Positions 16,423 through 24,829 of a stretch of 64,000 nt of DNA are shown here, piece after piece. The notes beneath the pieces were generated by a model. It had not been told where the DNA came from. It saw only the letters and a program-made list of their open reading frames with translations, and did not search any database. The DNA comes from Arthrobacter sp. NEB 688 (GTDB lineage: Bacteria; Actinomycetota; Actinomycetes; Actinomycetales; Dermatophilaceae), in assembly GCF_013201035.1 (NCBI RefSeq), contig NZ_CP053707.1, forward strand, positions 992,001 through 1,056,000, written 5' to 3'. Position 1 is the first letter of the stretch, and every line of letters starts with the position of its first letter. The position numbers and the translations under genes are program-made.

Positions 16423-17930
16423 GCGGGCAAGCCTGCCGCACGGGGCCGGGGGGCGGGAGCGGCGGCCCCCGCGTACTGCTGCACCCGCTCGGCGGCGAGC
16501 TTCCCGCTGACGAGCACCATCGGGATGCCGACGCCGGGCGTCGTGCCCGAGCCGGCGAACACGAGGCCGGGCACGCGGCGGTCGACGTTCGAGGGCCGGA
16601 AGGGCCCGGACTGCAGGAACGTGTGGGCCAGCGCGAACGGCGTGCCGAGGTGCATCCCCTGCGCGAGCCAGTCGTCGGGGGTGACCAGCCGCTCCTCGAC
16701 GACGTCGGTCGGGTAGCCGTTCGCGTCGAGGAACGCGAGCAGGCGCTCCTTCATCGGGCCGCTCTCGCGGCTCCAGTCGAGCCCGGAGCCGGTGTGCGGC
16801 ACCGGCTCGAGGACGTAGAGGGTCGAGTGCCCCTCCGGCGCCACCGAGGGCTCGCTGAGCGAGGGCACCGTGACCAGGCGCGAGGGGTCGGGCATCAGCT
16901 CGCCGCGGTCGATGAGCGCCTCGAACGCGCTGTCCCAGGCGTCGCCGAAGTGGATGTTGTGGTGGTGGATGCCCGGCGCCGGGCGTCCCTTGACCCCGAG
17001 GTGCCAGACGACGGCCGACGGCGAGTAGTCGCCGCGCCGGACGACGCGCGGCGGCGTGACCTCGGGCAGCAGGCGGGCGTACGCCACCGGCAGGTCGACG
17101 GTGCAGACGACCGCGTCGGCCGCCAGGCGCGTGCCGTCGGCGGTCGCGACCCCGGCCACCGCCCCGTCGCCGCGCCGCAGCACCGAGGTCACCTCGACCC
17201 CGAGGTGGATCGGCACGCCGGCGTCCTCCAGGGCGCGGGCCATCCCGGCCGGGACGGCGTGCATCCCGCCCTCGGGGTGGAAGACGCCGCGGACGCTGTC
17301 CATGTACGTGATGACGGCGAAGACCGCGCGGGCCTGGGCCGGGGCGACGCCGGCGTAGAGGGACTGGAAGCCGAAGATCCGGTGCAGCCGGTCGTCCTCG
17401 AAGAACGACGCGACCCGCGGCCCGAGCGCGCGCAGCCCGCCGAGCCCGAGCAGCCGCGCCGCGGTGACGGGGTTGCGCACGAGGTCGAGGACGGAGTCGA
17501 GGTTGCGGTCGATGAAGGTGTCGAACTCGACGTCGTAGAGCTCCTCGAGCCACGTGAGGAAGCGGTCGAAGCCCGCCGCGTCGCGCTCGCCGGAGAGGCG
17601 GCGCACCTCCTCGCGCAGGTCGGCCATGTCGGCGCGCACCTGCAGCTCGGAGCCGTCGGTGTAGACGGCCCGGTAGGCCGGGTCGAGGCGGCGCATCGGG
17701 ACGAGCCGCTCGGGGTCGCCGCCGACCGCCCGGATCGGGGCGTGGAGCAGCTCGGGCATCGTCATGACGACGGGCCCGGGGTCGAACCGGAAGTCGCCCA
17801 TCCGCAGCAGGCCGGCGCGGCCGCCGACGACCTCGTCGCGCTCGAGCACGGTGACGTCGTGGCCGGCGGCGGTCAGGTGGCACGCGGCGGCCAGGCCGGA
17901 GAGCCCGGCGCCGACGACGAGGACCTTCAT
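16419..17930 (-). CDS. crtI: Phytoene desaturase
   Basis: The product (503 aa) is CrtI: N-terminal FAD motif 'VLVVGAGLSGLAAACHL', 'VVGGRAG', 'FDPGPVVMTMPELL', and the C-terminal bacterial-type signature 'FAGSGTTPGVGIPMVLVSGKLAAERV'. It desaturates phytoene stepwise to lycopene on the membrane. ATG 17930 overlaps the crtE stop and the stop overlaps the crtB-idi start, both ATGA. Confidence 0.93.
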   Translation of the reverse strand: MKVLVVGAGLSGLAAACHLTAAGHDVTVLERDEVVGGRAGLLRMGDFRFDPGPVVMTMPELLHAPIRAVGGDPERLVPMRRLDPAYRAVYTDGSELQVRADMADLREEVRRLSGERDAAGFDRFLTWLEELYDVEFDTFIDRNLDSVLDLVRNPVTAARLLGLGGLRALGPRVASFFEDDRLHRIFGFQSLYAGVAPAQARAVFAVITYMDSVRGVFHPEGGMHAVPAGMARALEDAGVPIHLGVEVTSVLRRGDGAVAGVATADGTRLAADAVVCTVDLPVAYARLLPEVTPPRVVRRGDYSPSAVVWHLGVKGRPAPGIHHHNIHFGDAWDSAFEALIDRGELMPDPSRLVTVPSLSEPSVAPEGHSTLYVLEPVPHTGSGLDWSRESGPMKERLLAFLDANGYPTDVVEERLVTPDDWLAQGMHLGTPFALAHTFLQSGPFRPSNVDRRVPGLVFAGSGTTPGVGIPMVLVSGKLAAERVQQYAGAAAPAPRPRAAGLPA

Positions 17931-19045
17931 GCCGACCTCCAGCCGATGGCGTGGGCCAGCTCGCGCAGGGCGGCCCGGGTCTCGTCGTCGGTGTCGATCC
18001 GCTCGACCGCGGCGTGCGAGCGCTCGACGAGGTCGGCGATGGCGGCCTCGGCCCGCTCGCGGACGCCGCACGAGCGCATCGCCCGGCGCAGCGCGAGGAC
18101 GCCGTCGTCGTCGAGGGTGCCGCTGTCGCAGGCCTCGAGGAGGTGCCGGTGGCGCTCGGGCAGCATCTCGGCGGCCCAGACGAGCAGGACGGTCGGCTTG
18201 CCGCAGCGCAGGTCGTCGCCGGCGGGCTTGCCGGTCAGGCCCGGGTCGCCCCAGACGCCGAGGAGGTCGTCGCGCAGCGCGAAGGCGTCGCCGACCAGGT
18301 CGCCCCAGGCGACGAGGCTCGCGACGACCTCGGGGTCGGCCCCGGCGACGAGCGCCCCGAGCTCGAGCGGGCGGGTGATCGTGTAGCGGCCGCTCTTGAG
18401 GCGCCCGATGCGCCGCGACACCGTGAGGTCGCGGCCGCGCCCGGCGGTGTGCGTGACGTCGAGCAGCTGGCCCTCGACGAGCTCGGTCGCCATGACCCGC
18501 CACGCGCGGGCGACCCGGCGCGTCCCGGCGGAGGCCAGCAGCGTCGCCTCGCTGAGCGCGAGGTCGGCGACGAGCACGGCCACGCTGTCGCCGAAGAGCT
18601 CGGCGTCGCCGAGGCCCTCCTCCGCGACGTGCCGCTCGGTGGCGACGAGGTGCAGGGCCGGCCGGCCGCGCCGCTCGTCGCTGCGGTCCATCACGTCGTC
18701 CTGGACGAGGGCGAAGAGCTGGAGCAGCTCGAGGGCGGCGGCCACCCGGACGAGCTCCTCGCGGGTGTCGGAAGGACCGCCGGCGACGGCCCATCCCCAC
18801 CCGGTGAGCAGCGGCCGCAGCCGCTTGCCGGGGTGGCGCAGCCGCTGGGCCAGCTCGTCGACGAGGTCGACCGCGAGGGGCCCGGCGGTGCTCGTGACGA
18901 GGTCGCCCCCGACCTCGCGCAGGATGGAGCCCAGCTCCTCGAGGACCTGCTCGAGGAGGTCGTCGACGTCGGCGAGCAGCAGCTCGGTCTCGGGGTCGCG
19001 GCGCAGCACGTCCAGCGTTCCGGTGGTGGTCGGGTGGATGGTCAT
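17927..19045 (-). CDS. crtE: Geranylgeranyl diphosphate synthase
   Basis: The product is a 372-aa trans-prenyltransferase, with 'GKRLRP' (73-78), first Asp-rich motif DDVMD (116-120, two residues between the Asp pair and final Asp) and second motif DDLLGVWGD (259-267). It makes GGPP for phytoene synthase. First gene of crtE-I-B/idi-Yc-Yd-methyltransferase-U. ATG 19045 is chosen because the domain starts right after it; the upstream frame runs into the divergent promoter region. Confidence 0.9.
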   Translation of the reverse strand: MTIHPTTTGTLDVLRRDPETELLLADVDDLLEQVLEELGSILREVGGDLVTSTAGPLAVDLVDELAQRLRHPGKRLRPLLTGWGWAVAGGPSDTREELVRVAAALELLQLFALVQDDVMDRSDERRGRPALHLVATERHVAEEGLGDAELFGDSVAVLVADLALSEATLLASAGTRRVARAWRVMATELVEGQLLDVTHTAGRGRDLTVSRRIGRLKSGRYTITRPLELGALVAGADPEVVASLVAWGDLVGDAFALRDDLLGVWGDPGLTGKPAGDDLRCGKPTVLLVWAAEMLPERHRHLLEACDSGTLDDDGVLALRRAMRSCGVRERAEAAIADLVERSHAAVERIDTDDETRAALRELAHAIGWRSA

Positions 19046-19104
19046 CGGGAGGTGGTCCGCCCCTCGTCGCGTCGGTCGCTCGTCGTCTGCTCGGGCCCCC
19101 GGCG

Positions 19105-19121
19105 GGTTGGACGATTCAACC
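19105..19121. promoter_or_regulatory. Inverted repeat GGTTG-N7-CAACC in the crt divergent promoter
   Basis: GGTTGGACGATTCAACC is the only AT-richer dyad in the 170-bp gap between crtE (starts 19045) and the divergent FAD gene (19216). Its position fits an operator for a regulator of both units. No LitR/CarH-type MerR gene is in the window, so the regulator is unknown. Confidence 0.35.
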
Positions 19122-19215
19122 ACCCGTCGCCTCCGGACCGGTGCTCGCTGTCGAACCCTAGACGGGGGCACGGTCGGCCACTACCCACGCAACGGCCGCG
19201 TACTACGGTGCGGGA

Positions 19216-20469
19216 GTGGATGCGGACGTCGTCGTCGTCGGGGCCGGACTGGCCGGTCTGCGGTGCGCGGACCGCCTCGCGGAGGCCGGGCGCACCGTCG
19301 TGGTCCTCGAGCGCGAGGGCGTCGTCGGGGGTCGCCAGCGCACCGACGAGGTCGACGGGTTCCTCCTCGACCGCGGCTTCCAGGTCCTCAACCCGGCCTA
19401 CCCCGCGGTGCGCCGCTGGGTCGACGTCGACGACCTCGCCCTGCGCCCCTTCGGCGCCGGCCTGCTCGTGCGGCGCGAGCGCGGGCTCGTCGAGCTCGCC
19501 CACCCGCTGCGCGAGCCCAGGCGCCTGGCCGCCACGCTGCGCAGCGGCCTCCTCGACCCCCGGGGGATGCTCGCCCTCGGTCGCTGGGCCGCGCCCGCCC
19601 TCACCGCACCCGGCCGCGTCAAGCGCGGCGCCGACCGTCCGCTCCACGAGGGCCTCGACGCCGCCGGCGTGTCCGGGCCGCTGCGCACCGAGGTGCTCGA
19701 GGCCTTCCTCGCCGGGGTGGTCGCCGAGGACCGCGCCGAGACCTCGGAGGCCTTCGTCCGCCTCCTCGTGCGGATGTTCGCGCTCGGCGTGCCCGGGCTG
19801 CCCGCGCGCGGCATCCGGGCCCTGCCCGAGTGGCTCGCCGACCGGGCGGTGCGCCGCCGCACGCCGGTCGACCTGCGCCTGTCGAGCCCGGTCGTCGGGG
19901 TGCGGCCCGGCGTCGAGCCCACCGTCGAGTGCGCCGACGGCACGTCGGTCCGGGCGCGCTCCGTCGTCGTCGCCGTCGGGCCCGAGGCCGTCGCCGGGCT
20001 CGTCGACGTCCCCGCCCCGGTCACCCGCGGCCTGCGCACCTGGTGGTTCGCGGCCGACGAGGCGCCCACCCGCTCGGACAAGGTCGTCGTCGACGGCCGC
20101 CGGCGCGGCCCGATGGTCAACGCCGCCGTCGTGAGCAACGCGGTGCCGTCGTACGCGCCGCCGGACGCCCACCTCGTCGAGGTGACGACGCTGCTCGGCC
20201 CGGGTCACGACGCCTCCGAGGACGACGTGCGCCGCCAGGCCGCCGAGGTCTTCGGCTGCTCGACCGCCTCGTGGCGCACCATCCGGCGCGACGACGTGCA
20301 CGACGCGCTGCCCGCGCAGTCGGCGCCGCTGCGCCTCACGGCGCCGGCCCGGGTGGCCGAGGGCGTGCTCGTCGCCGGCGACCACCGCGACACCGCGTCC
20401 ATCCAGGGGGCGCTCGTCTCCGGCCACCGGATGGCCGGGGCGGTCCTCGGGCACCGGGCGGACGCCTGA
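19216..20469 (+). CDS. FAD-dependent amine-oxidase-like protein
   Basis: The product (417 aa) has the N-terminal FAD motif 'VVVVGAGLAGLRCADRL' with 'VVGGRQRT' and a C-terminal 'GVLVAGDHRDTASIQGALVSGHRMA' FAD contact, as in the protoporphyrinogen oxidase/monoamine oxidase superfamily. It overlaps the following photolyase-like gene by one base (TGATG) and is divergent from crtE, so a redox step on a carotenoid or prenyl-quinone is plausible but unproven. GTG 19216 is the only start matching the domain; TACTAC at 19201 may be its -10. Confidence 0.75.
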   Translation: MDADVVVVGAGLAGLRCADRLAEAGRTVVVLEREGVVGGRQRTDEVDGFLLDRGFQVLNPAYPAVRRWVDVDDLALRPFGAGLLVRRERGLVELAHPLREPRRLAATLRSGLLDPRGMLALGRWAAPALTAPGRVKRGADRPLHEGLDAAGVSGPLRTEVLEAFLAGVVAEDRAETSEAFVRLLVRMFALGVPGLPARGIRALPEWLADRAVRRRTPVDLRLSSPVVGVRPGVEPTVECADGTSVRARSVVVAVGPEAVAGLVDVPAPVTRGLRTWWFAADEAPTRSDKVVVDGRRRGPMVNAAVVSNAVPSYAPPDAHLVEVTTLLGPGHDASEDDVRRQAAEVFGCSTASWRTIRRDDVHDALPAQSAPLRLTAPARVAEGVLVAGDHRDTASIQGALVSGHRMAGAVLGHRADA

Positions 20470-21962
20470 TGGCGGCCCGCCGCCGGCTGCGCGTCGTCTT
20501 CCCCCACCAGCTCTTCGAGTCGCTGCTCGACGAGCCGGCCGGGACGCGCTTCGTGCTCGTCGAGGACGACCTGCTCTTCCGGCAGCAGCCCTTCCACGCG
20601 CAGAAGCTCGTCCTGCACCGCGCCTCGATGCGGCTGTTCGCGGACCGGCTGCGGGGGAAGGGGTTCGACGTCGACGTCATCGAGACCTCGGCCCGGCGCA
20701 CGACCCGCACCCGGCTCGCCGAGCTGCTCGTCGAGGCCGCGCCCGACGAGGTGCGCCTGCACGACGTCGTCGACGACTGGCTGCTGCGCGACGTGCGCCG
20801 CGCCTTCCGCGAGGCGAAGGTCGAGCTGGGGCCGGACGACGTCGAGGAGACCCCCAACTTCCTCACGACGCGCCCCGAGCTGACCGAGTGGTTCGGGTCG
20901 CACCGGGCCCGGATGCAGACCTTCTACCAGTGGCAGCGCCAGCGGTTCGACGTCCTCGTCGAGGGCGGTGGCCACGACCAGCCGGTCGGCGGCCGATGGT
21001 CCTTCGACACCGAGAACCGCAAGAAGCTGCCGAAGGGGCACGAGGTCCCGCGGCGCGCCTCGCCCGAGCGGCTGCCCGAGGTCGAGGAGGCCATCGCGTG
21101 GGTCGGCGAGGAGTTCCCCGACGCCCCCGGCCGCGCCGACACCTTCGACTGGCCCGTCACCCACGAGCAGGCACGGGAGGGGCTGCGCGAGTTCGTCGCC
21201 GAGCGCCTCGCCCAGTTCGGCCCGTACGAGGACGCCGTCGCCACCGAGCACCCGTTCGTCTTCCATGCCGCCATCACCCCGGCGCTCAACTGCGGGTTGC
21301 TCGACCCGCGCGAGGTCCTCGCGACCGTGCTCGAGGCCGCCGACGAGCAGGGTGTCGACCTGCCCTCGCTCGAGGGGTTCGTGCGCCAGCTCATCGGGTG
21401 GCGCGAGTACATGCGCGCCACCTACCACCTCTACGGCCGGCGGATGCGCAGCTCGAACCACCTGCGGCACACCCGCTCCCTCGCCGCCGGCTGGTGGGAC
21501 GGCACGACCGGGCTCGACCCCGTCGACCACGTCGTGCGCGGCGCGATCGAGCGCGGCTACGCCCACCACATCGAGCGGCTCATGGTCCTCGGGAACGCGA
21601 TGTGCCTGCTGCGCACCGACCCCGACGAGGTCTACGAGTGGTTCACGGCCTTCTTCGTCGACGCCTACGACTGGGTCATGGTCCCCAACGTCTACGCGAT
21701 GTCGCAGTTCGCCGCCGGCACCGGCATCACGACCAAGCCGTACGTCTCGGGCAGCAACTACCTGCGCAAGATGACCGACTTCGGGCCCGGCGAGTGGCGC
21801 GACGACTGGGACGCCCTCTACTGGGGGTTCGTCGAGCACCACCGCGAGGTCTTCGAGTCCAACGTCCGCTCCCGGATGGTCACCCGCACCTGGGACGGCA
21901 TGGACCCGGCCCGCCGCGAGGAGCTGCTCGCCCGCAGCCGCCGCGTCGTCCGCCGCCTCTGA
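20469..21962 (+). CDS. Photolyase/cryptochrome-related protein (FeS-BCP-like) without cluster cysteines
   Basis: The product (497 aa) belongs to the deoxyribodipyrimidine photolyase-related family: N-terminal 'RRLRVVFPHQLF', mid 'RWSFDTENRKKLP', and C-terminal 'GYAHHIERLMVLGN', 'DAYDWVMVPNVYAMSQFA', 'WDALYWGF'. Family members bind FAD and a lumazine-type antenna and repair (6-4) lesions or sense light; bacterial members usually carry a [4Fe-4S] cluster. Here only two cysteines exist in the whole chain, so a four-Cys cluster cannot form. In Brevibacterium a related gene also accompanies the crt cluster, which fits light protection or light sensing. Confidence 0.85.
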   Translation: MAARRRLRVVFPHQLFESLLDEPAGTRFVLVEDDLLFRQQPFHAQKLVLHRASMRLFADRLRGKGFDVDVIETSARRTTRTRLAELLVEAAPDEVRLHDVVDDWLLRDVRRAFREAKVELGPDDVEETPNFLTTRPELTEWFGSHRARMQTFYQWQRQRFDVLVEGGGHDQPVGGRWSFDTENRKKLPKGHEVPRRASPERLPEVEEAIAWVGEEFPDAPGRADTFDWPVTHEQAREGLREFVAERLAQFGPYEDAVATEHPFVFHAAITPALNCGLLDPREVLATVLEAADEQGVDLPSLEGFVRQLIGWREYMRATYHLYGRRMRSSNHLRHTRSLAAGWWDGTTGLDPVDHVVRGAIERGYAHHIERLMVLGNAMCLLRTDPDEVYEWFTAFFVDAYDWVMVPNVYAMSQFAAGTGITTKPYVSGSNYLRKMTDFGPGEWRDDWDALYWGFVEHHREVFESNVRSRMVTRTWDGMDPARREELLARSRRVVRRL

Positions 21963-21995
21963 CCCGGCCCCCGCCCACCCCCACTGACCCCACGC

Positions 21996-22076
21996 GTATC
22001 GGGTGACCCGATACCGCTGCGCCTCACCCGGGAACGGTTCCGGGGTGAAGCGCGCCCGTATCGGGTGACCCGATAC
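21996..22076. repeat. Composite palindromic element: two 19-nt palindromes around a hairpin
   Basis: GTATCGGGTGACCCGATAC occurs at 21996-22014 and again at 22058-22076. Between them GCGCCTCACCCGGGAAC pairs imperfectly with GTTCCGGGGTGAAGCGC. The whole 81-nt block is symmetric around about 22036. It is the only structure in the 278-nt gap 21963-22240 and may terminate the photolyase transcript or act as a protein-binding element. Confidence 0.7.
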
Positions 22077-22240
22077 GCAGGTGACTCGGGCTGGGAGGTG
22101 CTGGGAGCGAACTGGGCGCGACCGGGGAGCGGTCGGCTGTCGAGGGTGGGAAGAGCGGGGCGCCCCGCGGGGTTGGCTCGGAGAGCACGCCCCGGCCGTC
22201 CGCGGTCGGCACCCCACCCCTGGACGACGGGAGAGCCCGG

Positions 22241-23722
22241 ATGAGCAGCGACGCCGTGAGCACGGACGAGACGACGACGGACGGCGCCAGCCGCACGGGG
22301 CACGCCCAGGTCGGGGTGACGGGCCTGGCGGTGATGGGTCGCAACCTCGCCCGCAACCTGGCCCGCAACGGCTTCCGGGTCGCCGTCCACAACCGGACGA
22401 CCGCCAAGGCCGAGTCGCTCGTCGAGGAGTTCGGCGACGAGGGCGACTTCACCCTCGCCCGCTCGCTCGAGGACCTCGTCGACTCGCTGGAGCGCCCGCG
22501 CCGGATCATCGTCATGGTCAAGGCCGGGGAGGGCACCGACGCCGTCATCGACGAGCTCGTGCCGCTGCTCGACGAGGGCGACGTCGTCGCCGACGCCGGC
22601 AACGCGCACTGGCGCGACACCGCCCGCCGGCACGCGGCGCTGCAGGAGAAGGGCATCCGCTTCGCCGGGGTCGGGGTCTCCGGCGGCGAGGTCGGGGCGC
22701 TCGAGGGCCCGTCGATCATGCCGGGCTGCGACGGCGACACCTACGCCGAGATCGGCCCGTTCCTCGAGGTCATCTCCGCCCACGTCGACGACGAGCCCTG
22801 CTGCACCCTCATCGGCCCGGACGGCGCCGGGCACTTCGTCAAGATGGTGCACAACGGCATCGAGTACTCGGACATGCAGCTCATCGCCGAGACCTACGAC
22901 CTGATGCGCCACGTCCTCGGCCTCGAGGCGTCGGCGGTCGCCGACACCTTCCGCGAGTGGAACGGCACGGAGCTCGAGTCCTACCTCGTCGAGATCACCG
23001 CCGAGGTCCTCGCCCACACCGACGCCGACACCGGCCGCCCCTTCGTCGACGTCGTCCGCGACGCCGCCGAGCAGAAGGGCACGGGCCGCTGGACCGTGCA
23101 GACCGCCCTCGACCTCGGGGTGCCGGTCACCGGCATCGCCGAGGCGACGATGGCCCGCGCCGTGTCCGGCGACACCGCCCGCCGGGCGGCCGTCCGCGAG
23201 GCCCTCGGCGGCGAGGCCGCGCCGGGCGTCGCGGTCACCGTGACCACCGACGACCTGCGCCAGGCCCTCTACGCCGCCAAGGTCGTCTCCTACGCGCAGG
23301 GCCTGGACATGGTGCGCGACGGCTCGGAAGAGCAGGGCTGGGACGTCGAGCTCGCCGACCTGCCGCGCATCTGGCGCGACGGCTGCATCATCCGGGCGCG
23401 GCTGCTCTCGGACATCACCGAGGCGCTCGACGAGCACGCCGACGCCCCCTCGCTCCTCGCGACCCCGCAGTTCGCCGCGGCCGTCGGCGAGCGCCTGCCC
23501 GCGCTGCGCCGGGTCGTCACCGCCGCGGTGGCCGCCGGCCTGCCCGCCCCGGTCTTCTCGTCGGTGCTCGCCTATGTCGACGCGCTGCGCGCCGAGCGGC
23601 TGCCGGCCGCGCTCGTCCAGGGCCTGCGCGACTACTTCGGGGCGCACACCTACGAGCGCACCGACCGCGAGGGCTCCTTCCACACGCTGTGGTCCGACGA
23701 CCGCTCCGAGGTCGACGCCTGA
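22241..23722 (+). CDS. gnd: 6-phosphogluconate dehydrogenase (decarboxylating)
   Basis: The product (493 aa) has the N-terminal cofactor motif 'GVTGLAVMGRNLARNLARNG', followed by 'HNRT', where Asn-Arg selects NADP. It also has 'GVGVSGGEVGALEGPSIMPG', the catalytic 'GHFVKMVHNGIEYSDMQ' (Lys, His, Asn) and the C-terminal tail ending 'HTYERTDREGSFHTLW'. It makes ribulose 5-phosphate, CO2 and NADPH in the oxidative pentose-phosphate path. A 20-residue extension precedes the fold. ATG 22241 follows GGGAGAG. Monocistronic. Confidence 0.95.
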   Translation: MSSDAVSTDETTTDGASRTGHAQVGVTGLAVMGRNLARNLARNGFRVAVHNRTTAKAESLVEEFGDEGDFTLARSLEDLVDSLERPRRIIVMVKAGEGTDAVIDELVPLLDEGDVVADAGNAHWRDTARRHAALQEKGIRFAGVGVSGGEVGALEGPSIMPGCDGDTYAEIGPFLEVISAHVDDEPCCTLIGPDGAGHFVKMVHNGIEYSDMQLIAETYDLMRHVLGLEASAVADTFREWNGTELESYLVEITAEVLAHTDADTGRPFVDVVRDAAEQKGTGRWTVQTALDLGVPVTGIAEATMARAVSGDTARRAAVREALGGEAAPGVAVTVTTDDLRQALYAAKVVSYAQGLDMVRDGSEEQGWDVELADLPRIWRDGCIIRARLLSDITEALDEHADAPSLLATPQFAAAVGERLPALRRVVTAAVAAGLPAPVFSSVLAYVDALRAERLPAALVQGLRDYFGAHTYERTDREGSFHTLWSDDRSEVDA

Positions 23723-23801
23723 GGTCGTCCCCGCTGGGCCGTGTGACCCCCGAGCCCGGCGGGTAGCAGGAGAGGACCCACCACCGGAAGGAGACCGGCC
23801 G

Positions 23802-24284
23802 ATGACCCACCACGAGGGCGCCGCCCACGTCAAGGAGCTCGTCGAGGACCAGCGCACCGCGATGCTCACCACCGTGCACCGCGAGAGCGGAGCGCTGACC
23901 TCCCGCCCGATGACGCTGCAGGAGGTCGACGACGACGGGACGTTCTGGTTCCTCGCCCAGCGCGACAGCGCCGCCGCGGCGGAGATCGAGGCCGAGCCGC
24001 ACGTCAACGTCGCCTTCACGAAGGAGGGCGCGTGGGTGTCGGTCGCCGGCCGGGCCAGCGTCCGCCACGACCCCGAGAAGGCCCGCGAGCTGTGGAACGA
24101 GTTCGCGAAGACCTGGTTCCAGAAGGAGCCGGAGGACCCGGAGGTCGCCGTCATCCGCGTCGACGGCGAGTCCGCGCAGTACTGGGACAGCCCCGGCCGG
24201 GCCGCGACCGTCGTCGAGATGGTCAAGGCGCGCCTGACCGGCGAGCGCCCCGACCCCGGTGAGAGCCGCACCGTCGAGCTCTGA
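23802..24284 (+). CDS. Pyridoxamine 5'-phosphate oxidase-family (general stress protein 26-like)
   Basis: The product (160 aa) has a split-barrel FMN-binding fold: 'LVEDQRTAMLTTVHRESGALTSRPMTLQEVDDDGTFWFL' is typical of the general stress protein 26 group, with 'WVSVAGRASVRHDPEKARELWN' and 'AQYWDSPG' later. Function in the group is poorly known, possibly flavin-linked reduction in stress. A strong SD (GGAAGGAG) sits before ATG 23802. It lies 79 bp after gnd and ends at a hairpin. Confidence 0.82.
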   Translation: MTHHEGAAHVKELVEDQRTAMLTTVHRESGALTSRPMTLQEVDDDGTFWFLAQRDSAAAAEIEAEPHVNVAFTKEGAWVSVAGRASVRHDPEKARELWNEFAKTWFQKEPEDPEVAVIRVDGESAQYWDSPGRAATVVEMVKARLTGERPDPGESRTVEL

Positions 24285-24295
24285 CCGCCCCGACC

Positions 24296-24336
24296 GACCA
24301 GCCCCTCCGAACATCCCCCTCCCGGAGGGGCTGGTC
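24296..24336 (+). terminator. Terminator hairpin
   Basis: GACCAGCCCCTCCG (24296-24309) is perfectly complementary to 24323-24336; the loop is 13 nt. It begins 11 bases after the stop of the stress-protein gene. Confidence 0.7.
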
Positions 24337-24397
24337 AGTGTCGGTGCTCGGGCGTAGCGTCGCGGACCGTCAGCGACGACCGGCGCAGGAGGCCCCC

Positions 24398-24820
24398 ATG
24401 TCCAGCCAGCTCAACCCCTACCTCAACTTCCCTGGCACGGCCCGCGAGGCGATGACCTTCTACCAGGGGGTCCTCGGAGGCAGCCTCGACGTCATGACCT
24501 TCGGTCAGTACGGGATGGAGGGCGAGGGGTCCGACGGCGTCATGCACGCCTACCTCGCGACGCCCGACGGGTTCGTCCTCATGGCCTCGGACCTGCCGCC
24601 CGGGCAGGACGGCGTCACGACCGCCGCCTCGAACGTCCACGTCTCGCTCAGCGGTGACGACGACGCGCTGCGCCGCTACTGGGAGGGCCTGAGCGAGGGC
24701 GCCACCGTGACGATGCCGCTCGAGAAGCAGATGTGGGGCGACGAGTTCGGCGCCCTGACCGACCGCTTCGGCATCTCGTGGATGGTCAACGTCGGCCGCG
24801 GGGAGCCGCCACAGGGCTGA
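24398..24820 (+). CDS. VOC-family (PhnB/glyoxalase-like) protein
   Basis: The product (140 aa) starts 'LNPYLNFPGTAREAMTFYQGVLGGSLDVMTFG' and ends 'WGDEFGALTDRFGISWMVN', diagnostic of the PhnB-type (DUF1428/3-demethylubiquinone-9 methyltransferase-like) VOC group. These are small metal-site or binding proteins without a settled reaction. SD GCAGGAGG precedes ATG 24398. Convergent with the WS/DGAT gene, which ends ten bases away. Confidence 0.8.
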   Translation: MSSQLNPYLNFPGTAREAMTFYQGVLGGSLDVMTFGQYGMEGEGSDGVMHAYLATPDGFVLMASDLPPGQDGVTTAASNVHVSLSGDDDALRRYWEGLSEGATVTMPLEKQMWGDEFGALTDRFGISWMVNVGRGEPPQG

Positions 24821-24829
24821 CCCCCCGGG

